This document shows, piece by piece, positions 8,656-18,249 of a stretch of DNA of 64,000 nucleotides; position 1 is the first letter of the stretch, and every line of letters begins with the position of its first letter. Source of the DNA: Rhodohalobacter mucosus (GTDB lineage: Bacteria; Bacteroidota; Rhodothermia; Balneolales; Balneolaceae); contig NZ_QGGB01000012.1 of assembly GCF_003150675.1 (NCBI RefSeq), positions 1-64,000 on the forward strand. Direction: 5' to 3'. A program made the position numbers and the translations under genes. Below the pieces are notes generated by a model. The model saw nothing but the letters and a program-made list of their open reading frames with translations, was not told the origin of the DNA and ran no database searches.

Positions 8656-9102
8656 TCATCCGGATTCAATAACCGAATCGATCTCCATCTGTCCAAGCAA
8701 TGTTTTGTGAACCGGACATTTTTTGGAAATTTCCAGGAGCCTGTTTAACTGATCCTGATCCAGATCTCCCTTTATCGTAATCTCTTTCTCAATCTTGTCG
8801 ATTTTAGCCTTGGGATCCTTACAGTCGGTACAGTCTTCCGCATGATCCTTAAAGTGCCTTAACTCCACATACATATCCTCAACCGGCCATCCTTTCCGAT
8901 CGGCATACATCTTGAGTGTAATTACCGTACATGAACCGAGCGACATCAACAGATAGTCGTACGGATCCGGCCCTTCATCGCCACCCCCTTTTGATTCCGG
9001 CTCATCAGACAAAAGCTCATGATTTCCCGCAGTAAGAGTGGTTTTATAGTTTTCCCTGCCTATGTGAACATGTACAATCTTTTTTTTATGATTTTCTGCC
9101 AT
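8656..9102 (-). CDS. OsmC/YhfA-family thiol peroxide-resistance protein
   Basis: The 148-residue protein has the OsmC fold. GPDPYDYLLMSLGSCT carries the first reactive cysteine (Cys58) and KKCPVHKTL the second (Cys129), placed as in peroxide-reducing OsmC/Ohr relatives. An extra CTDC pair (Cys91, Cys94) lies in the middle and could bind metal or form a second disulphide. Members reduce organic hydroperoxides or handle thiol stress in the cytoplasm. It is divergent from the LpxH-like gene, with a 288-base shared spacer that must contain both promoters. Confidence 0.9.
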   Translation of the reverse strand: MAENHKKKIVHVHIGRENYKTTLTAGNHELLSDEPESKGGGDEGPDPYDYLLMSLGSCTVITLKMYADRKGWPVEDMYVELRHFKDHAEDCTDCKDPKAKIDKIEKEITIKGDLDQDQLNRLLEISKKCPVHKTLLGQMEIDSVIESG

Positions 9103-9390
9103 TGAAATCTTTTTAATGGATTGGTTTTACTTGATTCTCCGTATCGAATGAAAAAGCTATAAAAATCTACCCTAAATCTGAAGGTTCGGCAGAATAGAAT
9201 AAACTGCAACCCATAGCGGCAGCTGCAGCATCAGACTAAACCATACAGACCCGATTTTTTACTGCCTCACAAACCAATGTATCGGCGAGCAGATAACAGT
9301 TTACTAACAATTGTTTCATCCAGACCTAATATTACAGGAATAATGTGATAACAGTTTGTGCTTTTCTTCTTATAAATAAATCATCTGCAC

Positions 9391-10212
9391 ATGAATAAAC
9401 GACCTCTCGATATTGCGGTAATATCCGATGTACATCTTGGCACGGTCGGCTGCCATGCACTCGAACTGCTTCAATACCTGAATTCCATTGATCCAAAAAT
9501 GATCATCCTTAACGGTGACTTTGTGGATATCTGGAACTTCCGAAAGTACTACTGGCCCGAATCGCATATGATGGTTCTGCGAACCCTTCTCACGATGATG
9601 ACAAACGGCACCGACATCTATTATCTCACGGGTAATCATGACGAAGTACTCCGGAAAGTTTCCAGTCTGCAGCTGGGCCCCTTTTTCATCAGGGATAAAC
9701 TCATCCTGGAACTAAAGGGAGAAAAAGTCTGGATTTTTCATGGCGACATATTTGATATCACCATGAAGCAGAGTAAGTGGATTGCCAAAGCGGGAAGCCA
9801 TGGATACGACCTGCTCATTCTGCTCAACCGTTTCATCAACAAAATTTCTGAACAAATGGGCCGCGGAAAGCTCTCCCTGTCGAAAAAGATTAAAGACAGC
9901 GTAAAAAAAGCAGTTCGTTTTATTGATGATTTTGAAACCACCGCGATTGATTTGGCGATAGACCAGGGCTATGATTACGTAATATGCGGCCATATTCATC
10001 AGCCAAAGATACGGGGTTATGAAAATGAAAACGGGTCCGTGATCTACATGAACTCGGGCGACTGGATAGAAAACCTGACCGCACTCGAATATGACGGAGA
10101 TGAGTGGAATCTCTATAAATACAACGAAGAGGAGTTTCTCGGCCAGCAGCGCATTGAAAAGTGGCTGGAGCGAAAACGTGACAGCAGAAGCAAGGAGGTG
10201 ATTATAGGATGA
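9391..10212 (+). CDS. LpxH-like UDP-2,3-diacylglucosamine diphosphatase
   Basis: The 273-residue calcineurin-type metallophosphoesterase has all expected metal ligands: Asp13 and His15 (SDVHLG), Asp43 (NGDFVD), Asn82-His83 (GNHDE), His117 (FHGD) and His201/His203 (GHIHQP). This family in Bacteroidota-like bacteria is assigned to cleavage of UDP-diacylglucosamine in lipid A synthesis. The substrate is not proven by sequence. Its stop overlaps the start of the following glycosyltransferase gene, so the two are translationally coupled, which supports a cell-envelope role. Confidence 0.8.
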   Translation: MNKRPLDIAVISDVHLGTVGCHALELLQYLNSIDPKMIILNGDFVDIWNFRKYYWPESHMMVLRTLLTMMTNGTDIYYLTGNHDEVLRKVSSLQLGPFFIRDKLILELKGEKVWIFHGDIFDITMKQSKWIAKAGSHGYDLLILLNRFINKISEQMGRGKLSLSKKIKDSVKKAVRFIDDFETTAIDLAIDQGYDYVICGHIHQPKIRGYENENGSVIYMNSGDWIENLTALEYDGDEWNLYKYNEEEFLGQQRIEKWLERKRDSRSKEVIIG

Positions 10213-11255
10213 TGAAGATACTCTATGGCATTCAGGGCACCGGCCACGGACATATCAGCCGGGCGCGGGAAATTGTGCCACTGCTGGCAGAGAAGGCAGA
10301 GCTGGACATCTTAATCAGCGGCACCAACTGCAAAATGACCCTGGATGGGAAAACGGCAATCCGAAAGCAGGGTATCAGCCTCGCCTATAATTCAAAAGGT
10401 AGTGTCTCATATCTGAAGACCGCTTTGGGTATTCAGCCCATTCGTTTTTTGCAGGATATCTGGTCGACCGACCCATCACATTATGATCTGGTCATATCCG
10501 ACTATGAGCCTGTCACTGCGTGGGCATCGCGAACCTGCGGCACACCCTCGATTGCGCTGAGCCATCAGGCTTCATTTCTGTCTGAAAAAAGTCCCAGGCC
10601 TTCAAAAAAGTCCGTTTTGGCTGAACAAATATTGAAGAATTTTGCTCCCTGTGACATTCCGATCGGATTTCATTTCAGAAGATACGACTCGTTTATTTTA
10701 CCACCCGTAATTCGAAGCGAAGTGAAGGAACTGCAGCCTGAAGAGGGAGATCATATTACCGTTTATCTTCCTGCATTCGACCCGGATGAACTTACCGGAA
10801 TACTTGGCAAAATACGGGAAACCAAATGGCACCTGTTTTCACCCGCTTGTGATAAGCCGTATCAAAACGGAATCGTAAACGTTTTTCCGGTTGGCAATAA
10901 ACCCTTTCTTGAAAGCCTTGGGAAAAGCCGCGGTGTGATAACAAGCGCCGGTTTTGAAACCTGTGCGGAAGCCATGTACCTGGAAAAGAAGCTGTTTGTA
11001 ATCCCAATCAGGAATCAGTACGAACAGCTCTGCAATGCTGCATCATTGAAAGAGATGGGTGTAACGGTGGCCGACACTTCTGATAGCGGATTTGTGAGTA
11101 CGCTGCGGAATTGGCTCCGATCGGCAACATCAGTAGCACTGCCCGAAGCGGCAGATATTCCCGACCTGCGCAATACTCTCTTCGGTTTCGCAGACGCGCC
11201 GCCTGTTTCCGGACAGCAGGTCAGATTGGATTCAGTGGCTGCGGATGCAATCTGA
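10209..11255 (+). CDS. MurG-like glycosyltransferase
   Basis: The 348-residue GT-B type protein starts within the stop of the LpxH-like gene. Near the N-terminus is the glycine-rich GTGHGHISRA loop seen in MurG/MGDG-synthase-like enzymes. The C-terminal domain has SAGFETCAEA followed by IRNQYEQLCNA, the donor-nucleotide and acceptor region of the same group. No signal peptide or membrane helix is visible, so a peripheral inner-membrane enzyme is likely. Donor and acceptor sugars are unknown. Pairing with an LpxH-like gene hints at glycolipid or lipopolysaccharide synthesis. A weak CCCGG hairpin follows the stop. Confidence 0.8.
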   Translation: MMKILYGIQGTGHGHISRAREIVPLLAEKAELDILISGTNCKMTLDGKTAIRKQGISLAYNSKGSVSYLKTALGIQPIRFLQDIWSTDPSHYDLVISDYEPVTAWASRTCGTPSIALSHQASFLSEKSPRPSKKSVLAEQILKNFAPCDIPIGFHFRRYDSFILPPVIRSEVKELQPEEGDHITVYLPAFDPDELTGILGKIRETKWHLFSPACDKPYQNGIVNVFPVGNKPFLESLGKSRGVITSAGFETCAEAMYLEKKLFVIPIRNQYEQLCNAASLKEMGVTVADTSDSGFVSTLRNWLRSATSVALPEAADIPDLRNTLFGFADAPPVSGQQVRLDSVAADAI

Positions 11256-11294
11256 CCCGGAGCCCTTCGCCCCGGGTGAGAGAGCCGCAAATAG

Positions 11295-12620
11295 CTAGTA
11301 CCTCGGGAATTTGATCACAAACGCATCCACATAGTCTGACTGTATTCCGCTCAATAGAGTTCTTGCCTGTGACGCATTTCCAAACGGACCAATCAGAACT
11401 CGTCTGAATTGCTTGTACTCGTGGATAAAAACACTATTTGAGGGATTTACGATAACACCTTCCAGAGTGGCAACCACTTCGTGCCACTTCTCCTCCGCTA
11501 CCGTGTCATTCGGGAAGGAGCCGATCTGTATGTAGGTGCCGTCGGGCGGAGATGCTGCTCTGCGAATCTTTGTTTTTGCCGGTGCAGGCGATATGGCCGC
11601 AGCCGCAAGCCGCTGGCGCTCCTGCTCTAATCTGGCCTGTTCCGCAGCCATAGCTTTTGCCTGCAATCTGGCCTCTTTCATGCTTCGGGCAAATTCAAGT
11701 GATTTCAGAACAAATTCCGGGTGACGAGCAGCCGGACTCTCCATGAACGTTCCAAATTCGGTTAGCCAGGCCATGTCGGCTGGCTCAGATGAAGATGATT
11801 CCATTTCGGATTCCGCCTTTTCATTGACGTCGGCAATGCCAGTTTCAGGTGACGGTGTTGCAACGGAAGCCGGTAATGGCAGCATTGACGAGCGGCTTGC
11901 ACGAGAGGATGGGGCACCGGACCAGGACGCCAGTTTTGTGCCTTTTCTGCCAAAGTTGAATCTCAACCCAACTTTCACCGCCGCAAATTTATCGGAACTG
12001 GCACTGCCTGAGAACCCGTCCAGAAGATTGCTTCCCGCCAGATTATAGTCGTACTGAACAAATAGATCTGCGCCGTTAAACAGGTAAAAGAGTGCACCGG
12101 CACTGCTGCTCAATACCAGCGACATATCCTCGCTATCCAGTCCATCGGCAGACAGCCGGCTCCTCATCAGACCCATTCCAATTGCAAAATAGGGGTTTAC
12201 ATACCTGCTTCCGGCCCAATTGAGGTCCAGGAGCCCGTTCAGGTGGGATACACCCCGAAACGTGGCGTATAGATAATCTGTAGTAAATGCAGGATCATCC
12301 ACAAACTGGTTTTCAAAACTGCCCGTATTAAACGCCGCCTCAAAAGACCATGCGGGATTGAAAGCGTACTGAATTGCGGCTCCGTAAACTGATTTCTGAT
12401 TGGACTCAACATCAAATTGCCCCATCAGCGGCCCCAGTGTACCACCGCCTGATGATGCAAAAGTATATCCGCCATTCAGCTTAATACTGAAATTCCGGAC
12501 CGGACTCTCGGTCATCTGGGCATTTGCAGAATGGGTAACGCCCATGAGCAGATATGAAAAGAGCAGGGAAACAGTGATAAGGAACAGGGAAGGTTGGATC
12601 TTCTTACACATGATAAACAT
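11295..12620 (-). CDS. outer-membrane barrel protein with SPOR domain
   Basis: The 441-residue protein begins with a signal peptide (about 1-34, ending ANAQ); a second ATG four codons in (12611) is equally plausible. Residues 40-215 look like a small beta-barrel of the OmpA-like/opacity type (NFSIKLNGGYTF, KVGLRFNFG). A charged helical segment rich in Ala/Glu/Gln (about 260-340) follows. The C-terminal 75-80 residues form a SPOR domain (YIQIGSFPND, RVLIGPFGN), which binds denuded peptidoglycan glycans. The combination tethers the outer membrane to the cell wall, perhaps at the septum. Fusion of a barrel to SPOR is uncommon. Confidence 0.8.
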   Translation of the reverse strand: MFIMCKKIQPSLFLITVSLLFSYLLMGVTHSANAQMTESPVRNFSIKLNGGYTFASSGGGTLGPLMGQFDVESNQKSVYGAAIQYAFNPAWSFEAAFNTGSFENQFVDDPAFTTDYLYATFRGVSHLNGLLDLNWAGSRYVNPYFAIGMGLMRSRLSADGLDSEDMSLVLSSSAGALFYLFNGADLFVQYDYNLAGSNLLDGFSGSASSDKFAAVKVGLRFNFGRKGTKLASWSGAPSSRASRSSMLPLPASVATPSPETGIADVNEKAESEMESSSSEPADMAWLTEFGTFMESPAARHPEFVLKSLEFARSMKEARLQAKAMAAEQARLEQERQRLAAAAISPAPAKTKIRRAASPPDGTYIQIGSFPNDTVAEEKWHEVVATLEGVIVNPSNSVFIHEYKQFRRVLIGPFGNASQARTLLSGIQSDYVDAFVIKFPRY

Positions 12621-12763
12621 TGCCTTAGGTTACATACTGGAGCTGTCAGGCCTGCTTAATGGCCTGGTGATTTTCTCACTGACCCCATCAAAGGATCAGC
12701 AGATTGAGACGTATGCCTAAAGATTATCCGGAACCCACTCTGTTACAGAATAAAAATCGGTAT

Positions 12764-13204
12764 TCAGAGTCGGTCCTGAATGGTTTTTACCAGTTTATCG
12801 GGTTCATCAGTTCCTATTCGCGTCGTTTTTCCATCTTTTCTCAAAATTTCGACATTTTGAAGGCCGGAAACATTGTACAGCATCCCTTTCCATGGATTCC
12901 AGCGGATGCCAATGCCTTCAAGAGGATGCGAGTGCCCTTTGCTTACATTTTTCACTTCACTCAGTTTAATCCGGTACTTCCATAAACCGGGCCCGAAATA
13001 CCATACAATCTCATCCTCATTCACTTTAACGGTAAGTGACGAAAATATGATTGTTGCCACGCTCATGAGCACAATTGTGAGCTGAATAATTACTTTTTCA
13101 GCTTCACCAAACACTCCATTCAGGTACACCGCAATCAAAAAGATGATTGCCGGAATCATCAGTGAAAGAATAAAATACCCGGTTTGTGTGTGGCGATATC
13201 CCAA
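12764..13204 (-). CDS. small membrane protein with PH-like domain
   Basis: The 146-residue protein has two hydrophobic helices (about 10-30 and 38-58) followed by an 80-residue mainly beta segment (LTVKVNEDEIVWYFG, KYRIKLSEV, VEILRKDGKTTRIGT) like bacterial PH domains. A glycine/proline-rich GIGIRWNPWKGML sits in the middle. The function is unknown; such proteins usually act at the inner membrane. It lies 9 bases upstream of the NamZ-type lipoprotein stop region on the same strand and probably follows it in the transcript. Confidence 0.75.
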   Translation of the reverse strand: MGYRHTQTGYFILSLMIPAIIFLIAVYLNGVFGEAEKVIIQLTIVLMSVATIIFSSLTVKVNEDEIVWYFGPGLWKYRIKLSEVKNVSKGHSHPLEGIGIRWNPWKGMLYNVSGLQNVEILRKDGKTTRIGTDEPDKLVKTIQDRL

Positions 13205-13213
13205 TTGTGGTGA

Positions 13214-14470
13214 TTACTTATATATCAGATATGGTTCGCGTTGTCTCAGAAAAGGTTCGATTTCAAAATCAAGCGTAACCGGGTCCAGTTCTCCAGTCAA
13301 AATACGGTCGATCTTGCGCGTGCCGGCCAGCCTGTACAAAAACGGGTTTACTTCGGCATCCGGCGTTGCTTCCATGAGGGTTGCAAAGATCTTTAAACCT
13401 GTCCGCACCGGATCAAACTGATAGGAGTGCAGCTCCACATATAAACCCCTGCACTGTTCGCCTTCATGTTTAGGGTTTGATGCAACACCCGGTATGGATT
13501 GCGGCGTGAAGCTGTGCGGTAAGAGATGAACCCCGTTTAATAACGAAAGCTCATCCCAGTCCATATCGTCAAGGTCCGTTTGCGGACTCCCAAGCGTTAG
13601 AAAAGGATTGTCGGTACCGCGTCCTTCCGAAAGTGTGGTTCCTTCAAAGAATACCGCCCCCGGATAAAAAAAAGCGTTGTCAAAAGCCGGCAGGTTGGGT
13701 GAAGGCGGGATCCATTCCAGTCCGGTATCAGGCCACTTCATAAGCCGCTTCCACCCCTCCATTTTAATAACCCGAAGCTCCGGTTTCCGCTCTGAATCCA
13801 TCCAGCCTTCGCCGGCGATCATCATGGCCATTTCTCCGATGGTAAGTCCGTGCGCAACCGGTATGGGATAGGGCCCTACAAACGATTCAAATTCCTCTTC
13901 CAGAGTCCATCCGCTCACATAATTGCCACCGAGCGGATTGGGCCTGTCGAGCACCCATATGTCAACCTCATTGTCTGCAGCCGCTTCCATCACCAGGCCT
14001 AGAGTTGCAATATAGGTGTAGAAACGTGCCCCTACATCCTGTATATCAAACAGCAGCAGGTCGATGCCTGACAACATCTCAGAGTTTGGCTTTCGGGTGG
14101 TGCCATACAGTGAATAGACAGGCAGGCCCGTCGCCGTGTCGATGTTATCCTCAATGAGATCACCCGCTCCCGCTTCACCCCTGAAACCGTGTTCAGGTGC
14201 AAAAAGGGCCCTGACATTCACACCATGTGAGAGCAGCGTATCGAGCATATGGGTATCGCCGATCCTGGACGTGGGATTCATGACCAGTCCGACACTGAGC
14301 CCTTCCAGCTCGTCAAGGTAGTTATCCAGCAGAACTTCAGAGCCTGTCTTAACCCTGTTATCCAAAAGGGAGATCGCTGATGGGCGGTCGCATGAATGAA
14401 GAAGCATGGATGCTGCAACCAGGAGCATCAGAATGATTAAACGGTACCGATAGAATATCCTATTCATCAT
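13214..14470 (-). CDS. NamZ-type exo-beta-N-acetylmuramidase lipoprotein (DUF1343)
   Basis: I place the start at the ATG pair 14465-14470 because the protein then opens with a lipoprotein signal (MNRIFYR... lipobox LLHSC). An upstream in-frame ATG would run antisense through the ndk gene. The 418-residue product has the hallmark blocks of DUF1343: VGLVMNPTSR, LFAPEHGFRG, LFDIQDVGARFYTY, DRPNPLGG and HGLTIGEMA. The characterised member, NamZ, releases N-acetylmuramic acid from peptidoglycan fragments. Lipid anchoring suggests recycling or feeding on wall fragments at the membrane. The SPOR protein and PH-like protein genes lie downstream on the same strand. Confidence 0.9.
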   Translation of the reverse strand: MMNRIFYRYRLIILMLLVAASMLLHSCDRPSAISLLDNRVKTGSEVLLDNYLDELEGLSVGLVMNPTSRIGDTHMLDTLLSHGVNVRALFAPEHGFRGEAGAGDLIEDNIDTATGLPVYSLYGTTRKPNSEMLSGIDLLLFDIQDVGARFYTYIATLGLVMEAAADNEVDIWVLDRPNPLGGNYVSGWTLEEEFESFVGPYPIPVAHGLTIGEMAMMIAGEGWMDSERKPELRVIKMEGWKRLMKWPDTGLEWIPPSPNLPAFDNAFFYPGAVFFEGTTLSEGRGTDNPFLTLGSPQTDLDDMDWDELSLLNGVHLLPHSFTPQSIPGVASNPKHEGEQCRGLYVELHSYQFDPVRTGLKIFATLMEATPDAEVNPFLYRLAGTRKIDRILTGELDPVTLDFEIEPFLRQREPYLIYK

Positions 14471-14496
14471 GATTTTGTAAATATACAGAAATAAAA

Positions 14497-14522
14497 AAAG
14501 GCGAAGATAACTCTCCGCCTTT
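14497..14522 (-). terminator. rho-independent terminator of ndk
   Basis: Read on the minus strand, AAAGGCG pairs with CGCCTTT and is followed by a run of Ts. It lies between the ndk stop and the NamZ-type start. Confidence 0.8.
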
Positions 14523-14555
14523 GATTGATGTGCTTCAAATCGAACCGGGTCTGTA

Positions 14556-14987
14556 CTATGCCTTATTGGCAACAACTTCAGACTCTGAAAAGAAATAAGC
14601 GGACTCAATTTTGCCGTTCTCAACCGAATCGGATCCATGTACGATGTTTTCTCCAACGCTGTCGGCGAAATCGGCACGGATTGTACCTTCATCTGCTTCT
14701 GCGGGATTGGTGGCACCAATCAGTGTACGGAAATCGGCTACAGCGTTCTCTTTTTCAAGAACCATGGGTACGCATGGCCCGCTGCTCATAAATTCAACAA
14801 GTTCACCAAAAAAAGGTCTTTCCCGGTGAACTGCGTAAAACCCGCCGGCTGTGTCGCTCGTTAAACGGACCATCTTCATAGCCACAATTTTGAATCCTGC
14901 TTCCTGAATCCTGCGGGTTACTTCACCGATCAGGTTCTTTTTAACACAGTCGGGTTTCAGAATAGTTAGTGTACGTTCTGCTGCCAT
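14556..14987 (-). CDS. ndk: nucleoside-diphosphate kinase
   Basis: The start at 14987 gives the standard 143-residue enzyme ([13 protein letters not shown]). Catalytic His117 lies in NIVHGSDS, exactly where it sits in the E. coli enzyme. Other nucleotide-binding blocks include RERPFF and GATNPAEA. It transfers the gamma phosphate between nucleoside triphosphates in the cytoplasm. The gene is monocistronic, closed by its own terminator, and divergent from the cyclase gene with a 123-base spacer. Confidence 0.97.
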   Translation of the reverse strand: MAAERTLTILKPDCVKKNLIGEVTRRIQEAGFKIVAMKMVRLTSDTAGGFYAVHRERPFFGELVEFMSSGPCVPMVLEKENAVADFRTLIGATNPAEADEGTIRADFADSVGENIVHGSDSVENGKIESAYFFSESEVVANKA

Positions 14988-15110
14988 TCTATAAATTAAT
15001 TTTTTGTAACAATTGCTGGTTTGAATTCTCTTATAAAAACAGCCGTCAAGATACGGTTTCAGGGGTACAAACACGAACTAACGCTTAAGAAAACTTCGAA
15101 TCAGACCATC

Positions 15111-16946
15111 ATGAGCGACCGTGCTTTTTCTTTTGAGTGGGTAATCAATTCCGGGCTGGATGCCGGAAAATTGTGGAATATCATTTCGGACACGAATTAC
15201 CTTTTCAAAGCAATTGGCCACATTTCCGTAAAAGAAAACAGCTTATCGAAACACCAGAACAGCACCGGTTCGTCACGATATGTTACCTACGACCAGCTAC
15301 ACAGACCCGAAGTATGGAGTGAGGAGATCTGCGAATGGGAAGCCCCGTTCTTTCTGACTCTGAAGAGAAGCTATGTTCGAGGTTACCTCAAAGAGCTTAC
15401 CTGTTCAGCCCGGGTATCTGAAAGCATTACGGGTTCGCGGGTCACATTCTCCTTTTCCGGGTCATCAAGAGGCCTTGTTGGATACATTCTGACCCGCGCA
15501 GAGCTTATCTGGGGTATGAAGCGGCGTCTTAAGAAGATGATATCAGGATATGAACGCGCCATCAGGGAAGAGCGATTCATGCGCGAGTCGGAGCCGCTCG
15601 GTTTTATTCCGAAAAAGTTTCAGAGAAAGGAGTTTACCCGGAAGCTCTCGGAAGCATCAGAATTACCCGCTCTTTCCGGAAAACTGATCTCCTTGCTGAT
15701 ACAAGCCGATGAACAACTCATAACCGGGCTCTCACCGGTTAAGCTGGCCCGACTGTGGAAAGAGCCTGTTCACAAAATCGTGGATCTGCTTATTCACGCC
15801 GCCGGCCTTGGCATTCTTAATTTCAACTGGGAGGTGTGTTGCCCGGAGTGCTCAGGTCCTGTACAAGAAGCTATCACACTTAAAGAGGTCACGGAACCGG
15901 TATACTGTAAAGATTGTGGTACCGGCGTTCATGTCGACTTCCACAGCACACTACATCTCACCTTCAGTCCGGCCCCCACTTTCCGGCGTGTATCCGGCAA
16001 GAAGTATCATCTGAACAGCCCGGCAGACCGGCCGCTCGTTAAACTCCGCACCGTTTTGCAACCCGGTGAAAAGCGGTTTGTTCGGATCAATCTTGATGAA
16101 GGAAACTATCGGATTACCTCGAACGGTACAAAAGGTGCGGTAAACGTTACCGTTCAGAAAGACGGCGCCCCCCATGCATCCATAGTGTTTTCGAACTGGG
16201 ACCTGGAAGATCAGCGGCTAACGCTCATTAGTGAACCGTACCTGATACTCCGAAACAAGACGGAAGAGCCGATCACGGTGATCTGTGAGGATGTTCATCC
16301 CGACAATTATTATGTGGCTGCCAGTGAGGTATGTTCACTGCCTCAGTTTCGCCATCTTTTCCCTGCAGAGCTGATTCGGGATAAGGAGAGCATTTCCGCC
16401 AATAATCTTACGGTTCTCTTTACCGATCTGTTCAACTCCACCGACCTGTACAGCGCCAATGGTGATCAATCGGCTGTGAGTCTGGTTATGAACCACTTTG
16501 ATGTTCTACAGCAGGTTATTTCAGAGGAGCGCGGATCGATTGTGAAAACCATTGGTGACTCCGTGATGGCTGTATTTCCACGCCCTATTTATGCATTGCG
16601 GGCATTTAACCGGGCACAGGACATTTTCAGCCACAGCGACAGTACAAATAGCTCCATTCACCTTAAGGGCGGTGTACACAGCGGCAACTGTGTGGCCGTT
16701 ACATTGAACGACCGCATCGATTATTTTGGCAATACGGTAAATATTGCCTCAAGGCTGGTGGATCACGCACGCGGTGACGAGATTGTAATTTCAGATGAGG
16801 TATATACCTGTCCGGATCTGAGAAGCTTTCTGATGACCAAACGGCGGAATGTAAGGATCCATCATTTTGATGCTGAATTGAAAGGATTTGATGAGCAAAC
16901 GTTTGAAGCCAAGCGCATATCCCTGAAGAACTTTTTGTTCAGCTGA
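15111..16946 (+). CDS. class III adenylate/guanylate cyclase with SRPBCC and zinc-ribbon regions
   Basis: I chose the ATG at 15111 (MSDRAFSF) because the upstream extension overlaps the ndk promoter. The 611-residue protein has four parts. Residues 1-150 resemble an SRPBCC ligand-binding fold (FEWVINSG, LWNIISDTNY). A helical region follows, then a four-cysteine zinc ribbon (CPEC 244-247, CKDC 266-269), then a beta-rich DUF5939-like segment. The C-terminal cyclase domain has both metal aspartates (Asp439 in LFTDLFNST, Asp483 in KTIGDSVMAVF), Lys479 for base selection and NTVNIASRL. It should make cAMP from ATP. What the N-terminal fold senses is unknown. Confidence 0.9.
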   Translation: MSDRAFSFEWVINSGLDAGKLWNIISDTNYLFKAIGHISVKENSLSKHQNSTGSSRYVTYDQLHRPEVWSEEICEWEAPFFLTLKRSYVRGYLKELTCSARVSESITGSRVTFSFSGSSRGLVGYILTRAELIWGMKRRLKKMISGYERAIREERFMRESEPLGFIPKKFQRKEFTRKLSEASELPALSGKLISLLIQADEQLITGLSPVKLARLWKEPVHKIVDLLIHAAGLGILNFNWEVCCPECSGPVQEAITLKEVTEPVYCKDCGTGVHVDFHSTLHLTFSPAPTFRRVSGKKYHLNSPADRPLVKLRTVLQPGEKRFVRINLDEGNYRITSNGTKGAVNVTVQKDGAPHASIVFSNWDLEDQRLTLISEPYLILRNKTEEPITVICEDVHPDNYYVAASEVCSLPQFRHLFPAELIRDKESISANNLTVLFTDLFNSTDLYSANGDQSAVSLVMNHFDVLQQVISEERGSIVKTIGDSVMAVFPRPIYALRAFNRAQDIFSHSDSTNSSIHLKGGVHSGNCVAVTLNDRIDYFGNTVNIASRLVDHARGDEIVISDEVYTCPDLRSFLMTKRRNVRIHHFDAELKGFDEQTFEAKRISLKNFLFS

Positions 16947-17176
16947 CATCGAACCTGGCCGCCCGGTCACACCGCTCGTTGTCAATGACATACTAGTCAT
17001 ACTCACGAGCAGCTTTCCTGTACGTATTTTGTTCACAAATACATTACGTCAAAGACCATCATCTCTGCCTGCTGTATCTAAAAGGGCTTTTATCTGCAGA
17101 ATTCACGCCGATCTTTTCTCAAATTATAGCCATATTGTTCAGGTAACCGTAAACCGGAGTAGAGACGTCAACCACT

Positions 17177-17671
17177 ATGATGCAATCCCCAAAACCTCAC
17201 CCAAGTATCGCTTCGAAAACCGTATTGATGGGCGAAAAGAAGCGAATCGGGCTTGTAGCCCATGATTATCGAAAAATTGATCTGATCGATTGGGCCGACT
17301 ATAACCGCGACATTCTGATGCAGCATGATCTGTATGGAACCGGAACCACCGGCGGGCTGATAGCCGAGAAGCTGCAGCTGCCTGTTCATCGATTTATGAG
17401 CGGTCCGCTCGGCGGCGACCTGCAGATCGGTGCGGCTATTGCGGAAACCCGTCTTGATATTCTGATTTTCTTCTGGGATCCTCTCCAGGCGCAGCCGCAC
17501 GACGTGGATGTGAAAGCCCTGCTGCGAATCGCCATCGTCTATAACATTCCACTAGCCTGTAACCGATCGAGCGCTGATTTTCTCATCACATCCGAACTGA
17601 TGGGCGAAAATTACGAGCGATACCTGGTCGACTATGGAGACAGACTGAAAAGCCTCAGCAAGGAAGAGTAA
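17177..17671 (+). CDS. mgsA: methylglyoxal synthase
   Basis: The 164-residue enzyme converts dihydroxyacetone phosphate to methylglyoxal and phosphate. Diagnostic blocks are IGLVAHD, YGTGTTG (phosphate binding), SGPLGGDLQIGA with the catalytic aspartate, and FFWDPLQAQPHDVDVKALLR, followed by CNRSSADFL. The N-terminus is about 15 residues longer than in E. coli; an internal ATG (MGEKKR, residue 18) is an alternative start. It follows the cyclase after 230 bases with no sign of co-transcription. Confidence 0.96.
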   Translation: MMQSPKPHPSIASKTVLMGEKKRIGLVAHDYRKIDLIDWADYNRDILMQHDLYGTGTTGGLIAEKLQLPVHRFMSGPLGGDLQIGAAIAETRLDILIFFWDPLQAQPHDVDVKALLRIAIVYNIPLACNRSSADFLITSELMGENYERYLVDYGDRLKSLSKEE

Positions 17672-17788
17672 AGTTGCGCCGGAAAATCCGGGGTGCATCA
17701 GAGCGCGTAAGTAAATACCTGTTCAATGCAAACACTTGCTTCAGACTGCAGGCATCAGCCACAGGTATCAGTTATCAGGCTGCCGTGA

Positions 17789-18025
17789 TTAATGACAGTG
17801 CTGGTGGGCATCCGACCATACCGTGCCCTCCGGACACTGGGTTCCGCCCGAACCGCCGGTTATTGCGATTCCCACAAATACGAGCCCAAGAATGACTGCT
17901 GCCACAATGGCAATCATGCCCAGTTTGGACGAGCTGCCTGACTGATCTTTCTCAAAACAGCAATTCTTGTATTTTTTGCCGCTTCCGCAGTGGCAGGGTT
18001 CATTTCGTGCAGGTTTATGCGCCAT
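17789..18025 (-). CDS. SEC-C motif mini membrane protein
   Basis: The 78-residue protein opens with a full SEC-C zinc motif ([13 protein letters not shown], Cys11/13/22/23), as at the C-terminus of SecA. A Ser-rich linker, one membrane helix (about 35-56) and a small tail with [15 protein letters not shown], which could bind a second metal or form a disulphide, follow. The SEC-C part would face the cytoplasm and the tail the periplasm. The function is unknown. It converges with mgsA. Confidence 0.8.
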   Translation of the reverse strand: MAHKPARNEPCHCGSGKKYKNCCFEKDQSGSSSKLGMIAIVAAVILGLVFVGIAITGGSGGTQCPEGTVWSDAHQHCH

Positions 18026-18249
18026 GATAAGTTCGCTTTAAGTTCACAATAAAAGAGTATACCGATTTATTTGAAATTTGGATAGTCTGAACTATTCTGC
18101 TGTGTGATAACCGTAGAAGCAATTATGATGTGTTAGCATGGCGTTTCCAAAAACTATTTCATTTTCAGGAACCTGATGCCCGCCTGCTTTTTCCTTACCT
18201 TAGGGCAAGACTTCATAAAATTCCTGCAAAAAAGATCTGAAAAGCAGTT

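Noticed and set aside
14471-14719. N-terminal extension of the NamZ-type gene into ndk
   Set aside because: It would destroy the lipoprotein signal and lies antisense to ndk; the start at 14470 fits better.
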